Counted from the first letter of the stretch, positions 24,364 to 32,182 are shown. The stretch: 41,847 nucleotides of DNA from Clostridiales bacterium (GCA_015056175.1 SVGT01000017.1:1-41847), one strand, 5' to 3'. Numbers and translations: made by a program. Notes: generated from the sequence alone by a model not told the origin.

Positions 24364-24939
24364 TCACAGAGACCTTTGAACATTTTGAAAGTAAGGAGAG
24401 ATGATCGAAGGAAGAGTTTGGAAAAATGACACTGCTTCTTCTCTCAATTTCATATCGCCCATAATTCCATCAGGCAAAAGCGACAGAGGGCTTGTTTCTG
24501 TATATTCAGAATACCCGCCATTTACAATATCAGCTTTAACGATATATTCGAATTCCTCCAATATTGCGGAAATCTTATTCTCAATCCCCGATTTAGACAT
24601 AAAGATTCTATCGTAAAAAGACATACGATTATTGAACATACGCTGGAACAAACTCGAATCATTGGGGGAATGGGTTGCTTGCGCAGAACTTGCGAACTTA
24701 TCCATGAATCTATTACTAAAATCAATCGCCCGACTTTGGTTGGTCGAAGCTCCTATGCACATAGCGCGCACCAAGAAGCATGCAAATAACACAGAATCCA
24801 TCTTTGTATACTTCGAATAACACAGATATTCCAAATCCTTATTTTTTGAAAACTTGTTTATCGACAAAGCAACCTGCTCAGCAAGATTGTCAATGTCTGA
24901 TTGGAGCGTCTGTTTATTTTTCTTAAAGAAACCAAACAT
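24364..24939 (-). CDS. Unknown AT-rich protein, 191 residues
   Basis: I do not recognise this protein. It is soluble, with a basic phenylalanine/lysine-rich N-terminus (MFGFFKKNKQ), a helical middle and no signal peptide or clear membrane span. GC content is low compared with neighbours (a sampled line has 24 of 60 G+C) and codons are A/T-ending, which suggests acquisition from another source. It has a proper GGGAGG ribosome-binding site and a promoter, so it looks expressed. Its stop lies three bases from the broken end of the transposase remnant. A mobile-cargo origin is likely; function is unknown. Confidence 0.75.
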   Translation of the reverse strand: MFGFFKKNKQTLQSDIDNLAEQVALSINKFSKNKDLEYLCYSKYTKMDSVLFACFLVRAMCIGASTNQSRAIDFSNRFMDKFASSAQATHSPNDSSLFQRMFNNRMSFYDRIFMSKSGIENKISAILEEFEYIVKADIVNGGYSEYTETSPLSLLPDGIMGDMKLREEAVSFFQTLPSIISPYFQNVQRSL

Positions 24940-24971
24940 AAGACTTGCCTCCCTTTATTTTCTTTTTCATA

Positions 24972-25000
24972 AATATAGCATAATCATTTTTGAAAGTAAA
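24972..25000 (-). promoter_or_regulatory. Promoter of the AT-rich unknown gene
   Basis: Minus-strand TTTACT, 17 bases, TGC-TATATT (24977-24972 for the hexamer), 33 bases before the start. Confidence 0.55.
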
Positions 25001-25028
25001 GATAAATCATAAAAACCTTCTTTAAGTC

Positions 25029-25057
25029 AAAAAAATCCGCAGAGTATTTCTGCGGAT
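25029..25057 (-). terminator. Intrinsic terminator of the degV gene
   Basis: A perfect 9-bp stem, ATCCGCAGA and TCTGCGGAT with a 5-base loop, followed on the minus strand by a T run. It lies 10 bases past the degV stop. Confidence 0.9.
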
Positions 25058-25067
25058 ATATTTGAGC

Positions 25068-25955
25068 TCAGTTCTCCCGCTTCCTGCCCCAGAAGAACAG
25101 GGCCACCGTGCCGGGGCCGGTGTGGCTGCCGATGGTGGTGCCGATCCAGTTGATCTCCACCTTGCCCTTCATTTTGGGGAAGCGCGCTTCCACCAGATCC
25201 GCCACGGCGCGGGCGTCCTCATGGCACATGCTGTGGCACATGTACACCTTGTCGGCATAGTCCAGACCGTCCTGCGCCAGCTCTTCCATCTTGTCCACCA
25301 TGGCGCGGATCACCTTTTTCTTGGTGCGCACCTTTTCCCGGACGATCAGCTTGCCCTCGTGGCTCACGTTCAGCAGGGGGCAGATGTTGAGCAATTGACC
25401 CAGCATGCCGCTGGTCTTGCTGATGCGGCCGCCTTTGATGAAGAAGGTCAGATCGGAGGAGAAGAACCAGTGGCTCACCTCCAATTTGTGCTCCTCGCAC
25501 CAGGCCGCCACCTCATCAATGCCCATGCCCGCGTCGCGAAGATCGGCCAGCTTATCCAGCAGCAGACCAAAGCCGCTGGCGGCAGCCAGAGAATCCAGCA
25601 CGTACAGCTTGCGCTCGGGATATTTTTCCCGCAGCGCTTCGCCGGCAAGGCGGGCGGAATTGAAGGTGCCGGAAATGCCGGAGGACAGGCACACATGCAG
25701 CACGTCCTTGCCCTCCCTGAGGAACTTTTCAAAGTACTGTTCGTATTCCTCGGCGTTCACCTGGCTGGTAGAGGTTTCCGCGCCGTCCACCATGGCCTGG
25801 TAGAACGCTTCAAAGGGCATGCTTTTGCCCAGATCGTCCACATACTGCTTGCCGCCCAGCATGTAATGGAAGCTGATGATGGAAATATCTCGTGCGGCAA
25901 AATGTTCCGCGCTCAGATCCGCCGTGGAACAGCCGCTCAAAACGAACTGACTCAT
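25068..25955 (-). CDS. DegV family fatty-acid-binding protein (FakB-like)
   Basis: A 295-residue protein with the DegV pattern: SGCSTADLS at the N-terminus, LSSGISGTFNSA (S91-S92) that contacts the fatty-acid carboxylate, and GGRISKTSGMLGQLL in the second domain. DegV/FakB proteins bind a free fatty acid and present it to the FakA kinase for phospholipid synthesis. No fakA lies here. The start is ATG 25955, five bases after GGAGGG; the longer frame to 26060 crosses the promoters. It is divergent from a TetR gene whose promoter overlaps its own, so TetR control is likely. Confidence 0.9.
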   Translation of the reverse strand: MSQFVLSGCSTADLSAEHFAARDISIISFHYMLGGKQYVDDLGKSMPFEAFYQAMVDGAETSTSQVNAEEYEQYFEKFLREGKDVLHVCLSSGISGTFNSARLAGEALREKYPERKLYVLDSLAAASGFGLLLDKLADLRDAGMGIDEVAAWCEEHKLEVSHWFFSSDLTFFIKGGRISKTSGMLGQLLNICPLLNVSHEGKLIVREKVRTKKKVIRAMVDKMEELAQDGLDYADKVYMCHSMCHEDARAVADLVEARFPKMKGKVEINWIGTTIGSHTGPGTVALFFWGRKREN

Positions 25956-25995
25956 ATACTCCCTCCAAAGTTCAGAAAAAATGCAGCACAACCCT

Positions 25996-26024
25996 TTGAC
26001 AGAAAAAAATATACGCAGTAAAAT
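25996..26024 (+). promoter_or_regulatory. Promoter of the TetR gene
   Basis: TTGACA (25996-26001), 17 bases, TAAAAT (26019-26024). Its -10 overlaps the -10 of the degV promoter by two bases. Confidence 0.75.
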
Positions 26025-26051
26025 AATACCGTACTTTTCCAAAAGTTGCAA
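26023..26051 (-). promoter_or_regulatory. Promoter of the degV gene
   Basis: Minus-strand TTGCAA (26051-26046), 17 bases, TATTAT (26028-26023). The two divergent promoters share their -10 region, so polymerases compete and one bound repressor could block both. Confidence 0.7.
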
Positions 26052-26081
26052 GAACAACATGAAGGGGGATGTTCATTATCT

Positions 26082-26669
26082 ATGGAAGATAAGCGCATCG
26101 TGAAAACAAAACGCACCCTCAAGCAAGCGCTGGCGTCCCTGCTGAGCAGCAAACCGCTGGAAAGCATCACCGTGACCGAGCTGTGCGAAAGCGCATCCAC
26201 CAGCCGCATCACCTTCTATACCCACTACAATGATAAATACGCCCTGGCCGATGAAATGGTCAGCGATATGGTACATACCGCCGTGCAGGACTTTGAACAA
26301 TTGCAGTCCGCCCGCAACCCCCAGAACAACCCCCTGACCAGCGCGGAAAACGTGCTGGACGCCATCCTCAACCTGGTTTTCAAAAACCAGAAGTTGTTCA
26401 CCCACGCCAGCCGGGAGGAAAGCCCCTATCTGTTCAGGCAGCTGTACCAGAGCCTGGTGCAGAACGTGCAGAGCATGGCGCAGCGCATCTGCCAGCACCA
26501 CCCCATCCGCATCGACCTGAAACGCATCGCCGCCTTCATCTGCGACGGCATGTGGGCTTTCATTCTGGAAAGCAAGCGGCAGAACTGCTCCATTGAGACC
26601 ATCCGCAGGGAGGCCAAGGAGCTTTTGAACCGGCTGCTGAGCCCCGTGCTGGTCTGGCAGCACGCATAA
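26082..26669 (+). CDS. TetR family transcriptional regulator
   Basis: A 195-residue protein. The N-terminal helix-turn-helix reads LESITVTELCESASTSRITF, followed by YTHYNDKYALADEM, the standard TetR words. The C-terminal half is helical and would bind a ligand; the divergent DegV gene suggests a fatty acid or acyl-CoA, as an inference. The start is taken as ATG 26082; the best purine run (GGGGGA, 26064-26069) is 12 bases away, a rather long spacing that may mean weak translation. Confidence 0.85.
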   Translation: MEDKRIVKTKRTLKQALASLLSSKPLESITVTELCESASTSRITFYTHYNDKYALADEMVSDMVHTAVQDFEQLQSARNPQNNPLTSAENVLDAILNLVFKNQKLFTHASREESPYLFRQLYQSLVQNVQSMAQRICQHHPIRIDLKRIAAFICDGMWAFILESKRQNCSIETIRREAKELLNRLLSPVLVWQHA

Positions 26670-26677
26670 AAGCAAAT

Positions 26678-26713
26678 AAAGAGCGTGTCCGTATCCGGGC
26701 ACGCTCTTTTTTT
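26678..26713. terminator. Bidirectional intrinsic terminator
   Basis: An 11-bp stem (26681-26691 with 26696-26706, one G-U pair) and a 4-base loop, with A and T runs on the two sides; serves the TetR gene and the convergent leucine-rich-repeat gene. Confidence 0.9.
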
Positions 26714-26715
26714 GA

Positions 26716-28266
26716 TCAGCGCCAGGTCAGGGTGATGCGCTCAGCTTCCTCAAAGGCAAATTCGTCGATCAGAATGCCCTCAGGCAGCACCACCTCCAGA
26801 TCCTCACAGTAGGCAAAGGTGGCGTACTTGATCTCGGGCACCGTGGAGGGGATCACCACTTTGCGCAGCTCATCGCACTGGCAGAAGGCGTAGGCGTCGA
26901 TGCGGGTCACGCCCTCGGGGATGTCCATTTCCGCAAGGGCGTTCATTTTGTAGAAGGCGTAATCCTCGATGGTTTCAAGGGACGAGGGCAAGAGCACCTT
27001 CACCAATTGCCGGTTGCGGGAAAAGGCGTCTGCGCCGATCACCCTTATGCCTTCGGGCACGGTGTAGGTATACCCCGGCCTGCCGATGGGGTAAAAGATC
27101 AACCGGCTCTTTTCGGCGTCAAACAGCACGCCGTCCACACTGGAAAACACCTGATTGCCCTCCGCAACGTCCACCGCCGCCAGATCCCGGCAATGGTTGA
27201 AGGGGTTATCCCGCATTTCCTCAAGGGATGCGGGTACGTTCACCCGCGTCAGTCCCGTATCCTCAAACACGAAGGATTCCAGCGTCAAAAGCCCTTCGGG
27301 CAAACGGACCTCCTGCAGGCTTGCGCAGCCCATGAAGGCGCCAAGGCGGATCCGCTTTACATAATCCGGCACGGAAAACGCCGTCTTAGCGCTGCCTGCG
27401 GGGAAGGCGATCAGATCGTCGGTGGCATTTTCCATCAGCGCGCCGTTTTCCAGGCGATACCATTTGTTGCCCTCATCCAGATCAAAGGCGTGGATGGCCG
27501 TGCAATTGGTGAAGGGGTTAAAATCGATATCCTGCACCCCAGCGGGAATGCGCACGGCGTGCAGCTTTTCGCACCGGCTGAACGCATAGCCGCCCATGCT
27601 GCCAAGGCTCTGTGGCAATTGCACTTCCTCCAGATTTACGCAATCGTTAAAGGCTTCCCTGCCCAGATGAAAAATGCCCTCGGGCAGCACGGCGCTGCGC
27701 AGACGGCTGTTGCCGTAGAAGGCCAGCATGCCCACGCTGCGCACGGGAATGCCATGGATGGAGGCGGGCAAAACCAGATCCAGAGCGTTGGTCATCACGC
27801 CGTTTTCGTCAAACTCCGGCGCATCCTCGTTGGCGATATGGCCGGTGATCTCCAGCGTCCCGTCGCCCAGCTGCTCGTAGTAGAAGCCGTCCTCGCTGAC
27901 GCCGCCTTCCACCCGTTCATAGGCGGGCATTTTGCCTTCCCTGGTAAACACCATGCCCTCCTGATAGGAGCCGCACAGCAAAAGGCCGCTGTCCATAAGC
28001 TGCAGGCAGTCAAAGCCCTCAAGGTCGGTATCCATACTGCTGCCGTTTTTCGTCCAGGTACCCTTTATGCTGCTGCCGCCCTGCAAAAGCGTGACGGTGC
28101 CGTCCGCTTCAAAATCCAGATGCTGCTCCCAGGGCTCCTCCGAAAAATGGGCGTTTTCAATATAGCAGGTGATCTGCCACCGGCCAAGCACGTCCTGATC
28201 CTCGCCCAATGCAAAGGCAGGGAGCGCCATCATAAGCGCCAGCAGCCATATCCACGCTTTTTTCAT
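26716..28266 (-). CDS. Exported BspA-type leucine-rich-repeat protein
   Basis: A 516-residue protein with a signal peptide (cleavage near FALG, about residue 20) and no lipobox. Residues 21-130 form a small beta-rich domain (GRWQITCYIEN, FEADGTVTLLQ, IKGTWTKNG) that resembles lipocalin-like domains. The rest is a ladder of LRR_5-type repeats with the words LPEGI, IGADAFS, LETIEDYAF and VTRIDAYAFCQC. These BspA-like repeats usually mediate binding to host or matrix proteins. No cell-wall anchor or transmembrane tail is present, so it should be released or held by other contacts. It has its own promoter and terminator. Confidence 0.85.
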   Translation of the reverse strand: MKKAWIWLLALMMALPAFALGEDQDVLGRWQITCYIENAHFSEEPWEQHLDFEADGTVTLLQGGSSIKGTWTKNGSSMDTDLEGFDCLQLMDSGLLLCGSYQEGMVFTREGKMPAYERVEGGVSEDGFYYEQLGDGTLEITGHIANEDAPEFDENGVMTNALDLVLPASIHGIPVRSVGMLAFYGNSRLRSAVLPEGIFHLGREAFNDCVNLEEVQLPQSLGSMGGYAFSRCEKLHAVRIPAGVQDIDFNPFTNCTAIHAFDLDEGNKWYRLENGALMENATDDLIAFPAGSAKTAFSVPDYVKRIRLGAFMGCASLQEVRLPEGLLTLESFVFEDTGLTRVNVPASLEEMRDNPFNHCRDLAAVDVAEGNQVFSSVDGVLFDAEKSRLIFYPIGRPGYTYTVPEGIRVIGADAFSRNRQLVKVLLPSSLETIEDYAFYKMNALAEMDIPEGVTRIDAYAFCQCDELRKVVIPSTVPEIKYATFAYCEDLEVVLPEGILIDEFAFEEAERITLTWR

Positions 28267-28294
28267 GTTCCGTTCGCCTCCGTTTCTTTCCTCT

Positions 28295-28323
28295 ATTGTA
28301 AATGATAACGCCGCCCGCCGCAA
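28295..28323 (-). promoter_or_regulatory. Promoter of the leucine-rich-repeat gene
   Basis: Minus-strand TTGCGG (28323-28318), 17 bases, TACAAT (28300-28295). Confidence 0.55.
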
Positions 28324-28356
28324 TGCCGGCGCGGGAAAATTTTCTCTTTCTGCATA

Positions 28357-28390
28357 CAAAAAACAGGAGGGATGTACCCCCCTGCCTGTT
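28357..28390 (-). terminator. Terminator of the NrdD-tail-like gene
   Basis: Minus-strand AACAGG and AGGG pair with CCCT and CCTGTT around one bulged C, followed by a T run; it lies 10 bases past the stop. Confidence 0.75.
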
Positions 28391-28400
28391 GCGGGAACGT

Positions 28401-28667
28401 TTATGCGCCGTGCTTGACCCGGTCCTTTTCCTCGCTGCGCTTGGCGTCGTTAAAGCGGTCCAGGGTGCCTACCAGATACCCTGTGATGCGGCGGATGCGC
28501 TGGAAGGGCTCGGGATCAAAATCGTAGGTCAGTTCCACATACTCCCCGTCGATCTTGATATCGATGCCCGTGGGCTCCTTGCCGAATTTCTCCCGGGCGC
28601 GGGAGATATAGGCGTCCATTTCCTCGCGGCTCATTTCGCCGTTATGCACACGCACTTCACATGCCAT
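28401..28667 (-). CDS. Small protein resembling the anaerobic NrdD C-terminal tail
   Basis: An 88-residue cytoplasmic protein. The C-terminal part reads RIRRITGYLVGTLDRFNDAK and then a charged tail ending DRVKHGA. This resembles the tail of anaerobic ribonucleotide reductase (NrdD) and small stand-alone proteins that are often annotated as such. It lacks the zinc-binding cysteines and the glycyl-radical motif of NrdD, so it cannot be a reductase on its own. The start is ATG 28667 with GGAGG at 28677-28681; the longer frame to 28742 is not supported. It is divergent from yabP. Function unknown. Confidence 0.65.
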   Translation of the reverse strand: MACEVRVHNGEMSREEMDAYISRAREKFGKEPTGIDIKIDGEYVELTYDFDPEPFQRIRRITGYLVGTLDRFNDAKRSEEKDRVKHGA

Positions 28668-28745
28668 ATTGATGTTCCTCCTTCGTGTTCGCTCATGATG
28701 ATTATACACGAAAACCGCTTCCCTGAAACGGCTGAAACACAAATT

Positions 28746-28776
28746 TCACATATTCGGGAAGCGTTGCGCATACCCT
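28746..28776 (+). promoter_or_regulatory. Sigma-E-like sporulation promoter of yabP
   Basis: ACATATT (28748-28754), a 14-base spacer and CATACCCT (28769-28776). This fits the mother-cell sigma-E pattern (-35 near CATATT, -10 near CATACA-T), and no sigma-A promoter is seen at this place. Confidence 0.6.
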
Positions 28777-28798
28777 GTTGGCAAAAGGAGGGGGCAAT

Positions 28799-29074
28799 AT
28801 GGATCCGATCCAAAACAGAAGCGTATCTTCCCACAGCCTGGAAATGCACGCCCGCGCCCACGTGGCGCTGACAGGGGTCAGCGAGGTGATCGCCTTTGAC
28901 GATACGCAGGTCATCCTGATGACGGAAAGCGGCGAGGTGGCTTTGACCGGACAGGGGCTGCACGTCACAAAGCTCATGCTGGAAGAGGGAAAGCTGACGG
29001 TGGAGGGGCGCATCGACGGCATCTTCTACACCGACAAAAAGGAGCGCCGCCGGGGGCGCAAGGGCGCGCTGTGA
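28799..29074 (+). CDS. yabP: Sporulation protein YabP
   Basis: A 91-residue protein with the YabP/YqfC pattern: RSVSSHSLEMHARAHVALTG at the N-terminus, then GVSEVIAFDDTQVIL and EGRIDGIFY. In Bacillus YabP is a mother-cell protein needed for spore cortex formation. The start ATG 28799 follows AAAGGAGGGGG. It overlaps yabQ by four bases (GTGA). The sigma-E-like promoter in front agrees with this role. Confidence 0.9.
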   Translation: MDPIQNRSVSSHSLEMHARAHVALTGVSEVIAFDDTQVILMTESGEVALTGQGLHVTKLMLEEGKLTVEGRIDGIFYTDKKERRRGRKGAL

Positions 29075-29409
29075 CGGTATCGCCCCTGTTTTTCAAAACG
29101 CCCATGCAGGCGCGCACCTTTCTGCTTTTGCTGCTCTCAGGCGCCATGGCGGCCGTGCTGCTGTGCGCCCTCAGGTGGGCAGGCAAATGCCTCCCCCGCT
29201 CGGTATCCGCCGCCTGCGACTGCCTGTTCTGGTGCCTGGCGGCGGCGCTTGGCACGCTGGCGCTGTCCTTTGGGGGCGAGGGGCAACTGCGCTGGTACGC
29301 CCTGTTTGGCATGGCGACAGGCGGCGGCGTCACCTTGTGCCTCCTTCGGCTTTTGCTTTCCCCTTTCAGGCGGAAAAAAGCAGGAATCTGCGCCCGCGCC
29401 GACGAATGA
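29071..29409 (+). CDS. yabQ: Spore cortex biosynthesis protein YabQ
   Basis: A 112-residue membrane protein with three or so hydrophobic segments and a basic tail. The N-terminal PMQARTFLLLLLSGAM and the following helices fit YabQ, a forespore outer-membrane protein required for the cortex. The start is GTG 29071 inside the yabP stop (GTGA overlap), so it depends on translational coupling. Recognition leans on context, as YabQ is poorly conserved. Confidence 0.8.
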   Translation: MTVSPLFFKTPMQARTFLLLLLSGAMAAVLLCALRWAGKCLPRSVSAACDCLFWCLAAALGTLALSFGGEGQLRWYALFGMATGGGVTLCLLRLLLSPFRRKKAGICARADE

Positions 29410-29440
29410 ATATACCATCAGATCAACCGGAGGAATCCCT

Positions 29441-29779
29441 ATGACCGCACCCAAGCCCCGCAGGCTCAAGCCCTTTCCCCTGTTTGTCATCACGCTGGTG
29501 ATCTTGGCGTCCACCGCTCTGGCCGCCGCCCGCATTGAGGGCAATATCACCTACCTGGAGGATGAACTGCTCAAGCAGACGCTGGAGCAGCTGGAGCTGG
29601 AGGCGCAGATCAGCGCCCTGGAAAAGGAAGTGGACGCCGCCAAATCCGACAGCTATGTGATCCAGATAGCCCGCTCCCGCTACGGCTACCTGATGCCGGG
29701 CGAGGTGCGCTTTGAGGTGACCAACATCGACAGCGTGCTGGAAAACCCGGAGGTGGAGATCGTGGAGGTGGGCAAGTGA
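29441..29779 (+). CDS. divIC: Septum formation initiator family protein DivIC
   Basis: A 112-residue protein: basic cytoplasmic start, one membrane span (about residues 13-31), then a coiled coil (about 34-70, ELLKQTLEQLELEAQISALE) and the end ARSRYGYLMPGE, the usual FtsB/DivIC signature. It takes part in the divisome with FtsL and DivIB. The start is ATG 29441 after CGGAGGAAT; the longer frame from 29249 is a shadow of yabQ. It overlaps ppx by four bases. Confidence 0.9.
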   Translation: MTAPKPRRLKPFPLFVITLVILASTALAAARIEGNITYLEDELLKQTLEQLELEAQISALEKEVDAAKSDSYVIQIARSRYGYLMPGEVRFEVTNIDSVLENPEVEIVEVGK

Positions 29780-30660
29780 TCCGTGCAGCCATCACCATCG
29801 GCTCCAATTCCACCCGCTCGCTGGTGGCGCATACGGGCGAACCTTTCCGCGTCATCCACCGGGGAAGAGAAGAAACCAGGCTGATGCTGGGCATGGATGA
29901 AGCAGGCTTCATCACCCCCCACGCATTGGAAAATACCGTTTTCGCCGTGGGCAAACTGCACAAAGAGTGCCTTGCCCTTGGCGCCGCAGACGTATGCCTG
30001 ATGGCCACCAGCGCCACGAGGGACGCCAAAAACAGCGCCGAATTTGTCCGACGCCTGAAGGAAGAAACCGGCCTTGATACCCGCATCATTTCGGGCAGCG
30101 AGGAGGCGGAGCTGGCCTTCCGCGCCGTGGCGGGCCGGGAGGAGCGCTTCGTCATCGATATCGGCGGCGGCTCCACCGAACTGACCTACGGAAGGGACGG
30201 GCAGATCCTCCGCGCCTTCAGCGCGCAGCTGGGCGCGTCCCGGCTGCTCAAGATCCGGCCCATCCAGTCCATCGCCGATGCGGACGGCATGCTGGCAGAA
30301 GCCAGAAAGATTGTAAAGCCTTCCGTCTGTCAGGTGCTGTCCGGGAAACATGCTCCCATGACCGGCCTTGGCGGCACCTGCACCACCTGCGCCGCCATGG
30401 TGCTGGGCAGGGAAGCCCACGGGGACGAGGTGGAGGGCATTCCTATTACCCGGCAGCAGGTGCAGGCGTTCCTCCGTCTCCTTGCGCCCCTTGCCCCCGC
30501 CGCCCGCGCGCAGGTGCCGGGCGTGCCCGCATCCCGCGTGCACCACTTCCCCCACGGGCTGTGCATTTTGCTTGCCGTCATGGAGGAAGCGGGCGTTGAT
30601 CAGTTTACCGTATCCGGCCGCACCAATCTGGACGGATACCTGATGCAGTTTGCAGACTGA
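29776..30660 (+). CDS. Ppx/GppA family exopolyphosphatase
   Basis: A 294-residue protein of the ASKHA fold. The N-terminal phosphate loop is TIGSNSTRSLVA, later loops are VIDIGGGSTEL and MTGLGGTCTTCAAM. Ppx/GppA enzymes split polyphosphate or pppGpp. At about 300 residues it is the short form common in Firmicutes, without the C-terminal HD-like domains. The start is GTG 29776, overlapping divIC by four bases. The gene ends stop-to-stop with the small convergent gene. Confidence 0.88.
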   Translation: MIRAAITIGSNSTRSLVAHTGEPFRVIHRGREETRLMLGMDEAGFITPHALENTVFAVGKLHKECLALGAADVCLMATSATRDAKNSAEFVRRLKEETGLDTRIISGSEEAELAFRAVAGREERFVIDIGGGSTELTYGRDGQILRAFSAQLGASRLLKIRPIQSIADADGMLAEARKIVKPSVCQVLSGKHAPMTGLGGTCTTCAAMVLGREAHGDEVEGIPITRQQVQAFLRLLAPLAPAARAQVPGVPASRVHHFPHGLCILLAVMEEAGVDQFTVSGRTNLDGYLMQFAD

Positions 30661-30819
30661 TCACAGATCGTCCGCATCCTGTACGGGCTTTCCGCCGTCC
30701 TTGGGTTTGCCCGTATAGCTGCCCAGCACGTCGCTGGGAATTTCACCGCTGTGTCGGGCTTCCTTTTTGTCCTGTCCGCATTTTTCGGGGCAGGGCTTTT
30801 TTTCACACTTTTTGTCCAT
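30661..30819 (-). CDS. Small hydrophilic protein, 52 residues
   Basis: The protein begins MDKKCEKKPCPEKCGQDKK, with three cysteines among lysines, and ends with PSDVLGSYTG and PVQDADDL. A very good ribosome-binding site (AGGAGGG at 30827-30833) sits seven bases before ATG 30819. The long frame upstream to 32406 is a shadow of pepP. The C-terminal words look familiar from small Clostridia proteins, but I cannot name a function. Its stop touches that of ppx on the other strand with no gap. It may bind a metal through its cysteines. Confidence 0.6.
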   Translation of the reverse strand: MDKKCEKKPCPEKCGQDKKEARHSGEIPSDVLGSYTGKPKDGGKPVQDADDL

Positions 30820-30923
30820 TATCCATCCCTCCTTTCCCGCACATTTTTTGCAGATCAACCGCAACCCATGCGTATTTCCCTGCTGTTTTGCTGTTTTTTT
30901 GCGGCATTTTGAGAAATTTTCCC

Positions 30924-30962
30924 TGCAAAACGTGCAAAACCCTATGGCTATCGATGCAAAAC
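30924..30962 (+). repeat. Three direct repeats TGCAAAAC before pepP
   Basis: TGCAAAAC occurs at 30924-30931, 30933-30940 and 30955-30962, just before a TAAAAT -10-like hexamer at 30968-30973. An inverted repeat CCTATGG (30941-30947) and CCATAGG (30975-30981) encloses that hexamer. This could be a regulator-binding array; it fills part of the 195-base gap between the small minus-strand gene and pepP. Confidence 0.45.
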
Positions 30963-31014
30963 TGTGGTAAAATACCATAGGCGTATTTTGCGCGCTATTA
31001 TGGAGGAATATTAT

Positions 31015-32082
31015 ATGAACAGAGTAGACAGATTCCGTGCTGCTGCCGCCCTCAAGGCCAACGAAGGCGTCATCATCCATAAGCCCAGCAACATCTATTA
31101 CCTCAGCGGCTATACCGGCGAAGGCATCCTGGTGATCGGCAATACCTTTGCCGCCGTGGTCACCGACTTCCGCTACACCGAACAGTGCGAGCGTCAGGCC
31201 CCCGAATGCCAGTGCCTGATGGTGGGCAAGGGCCTTTCCCACGTCCAGATCGCCTATAACCTGTTCAAGGAAAACGGCATCGACACCGTCCGCTTTGAGG
31301 ATGACAAGGTCACCGTGCAGGCCTTTGAAGGCATCAAGGCCGCCATGCCCGGCATCACCTTCGTATCTTTGAACCGTGCGCCCGAAAACCTGCGCATCGT
31401 CAAGGACGAAGAAGAGATCGGCTATATCGAAGAAGCCTGCCGCATCTCCTGTGCCGCTTTTGAGGATATTCTCACCTTTGTCAAGCCCGGCATGACCGAA
31501 AAGCAGGTGCAGTTGCACCTGGATTTCAAAATGCTGGAGCTGGGCGCCGAAGGTATCGCCTTCTCCACCATCGCCGCTGCGGGCGAAAACGGCTCCCTTC
31601 CCCACGCCATCCCCAGCGACCGCGTCATCAACGTGGGCGATATGATCACGCTGGACTTTGGCGCCAAGAAGCACGGCTACTGCGCGGATATGACCCGCAC
31701 CTTTGCCGTGGGTCAGCCCTCTGACGAAATGAAGAAGATCTACTACACCGTGCTCAAGGCCCAGATGGAGTGCCAGGAAATGCTGGCTCCCGGCGTCTGC
31801 TGCAAGGATGTGGACAGCCATGCCCGCAAGATCATCGACGGCGCAGGCTACGAAGGCCGCTTCGGCCACGGTCTTGGCCACGGCGTGGGCATTGATATCC
31901 ACGAAGCGCCCCGGCTTTCCCAGGCCTGCGAGGATCTGCTGGTCCCCGGCCATGTGGTCACGGTGGAGCCCGGCATCTACATTCCCGGTCTGGGCGGCGT
32001 GCGTATTGAAAATACCTGCGCCATCACCAAGGACGGCTTCCGCTCCCTGGTGCACGCAGAGCGCGATCTGATCATCCTGTAA
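31015..32082 (+). CDS. pepP: Xaa-Pro aminopeptidase / Xaa-Pro dipeptidase, M24 family
   Basis: A 355-residue cytoplasmic metallopeptidase. The creatinase-like N-terminal domain is followed by the pita-bread catalytic domain with all five metal ligands: D214 (TLDFGA), D225 (CADMTRT), H289 (GHGVGID), E318 (TVEPGIY) and E332 (RIENT). It removes the residue before proline in peptides. The start is ATG 31015 with GGAGG eight bases before. It lies 100 bases before efp, an order also found in other Firmicutes (yqhT-efp). PepQ-type dipeptidase activity is the alternative. Confidence 0.92.
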   Translation: MNRVDRFRAAAALKANEGVIIHKPSNIYYLSGYTGEGILVIGNTFAAVVTDFRYTEQCERQAPECQCLMVGKGLSHVQIAYNLFKENGIDTVRFEDDKVTVQAFEGIKAAMPGITFVSLNRAPENLRIVKDEEEIGYIEEACRISCAAFEDILTFVKPGMTEKQVQLHLDFKMLELGAEGIAFSTIAAAGENGSLPHAIPSDRVINVGDMITLDFGAKKHGYCADMTRTFAVGQPSDEMKKIYYTVLKAQMECQEMLAPGVCCKDVDSHARKIIDGAGYEGRFGHGLGHGVGIDIHEAPRLSQACEDLLVPGHVVTVEPGIYIPGLGGVRIENTCAITKDGFRSLVHAERDLIIL

Positions 32083-32182
32083 GGGGATCACCCAACAACT
32101 TTGTGATCGACAGGTTTTCTGCAAAGAATCCCTGCTTTCAACTACATCAAATCTCAATTGAAAAAATTGGAGGAATACAAAC

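Noticed and set aside
32086-32108. GATCAC/GTGATC inverted repeat as terminator of pepP
   Set aside because: Six-base stem with an 11-base loop and no T run; efp follows in the same direction.
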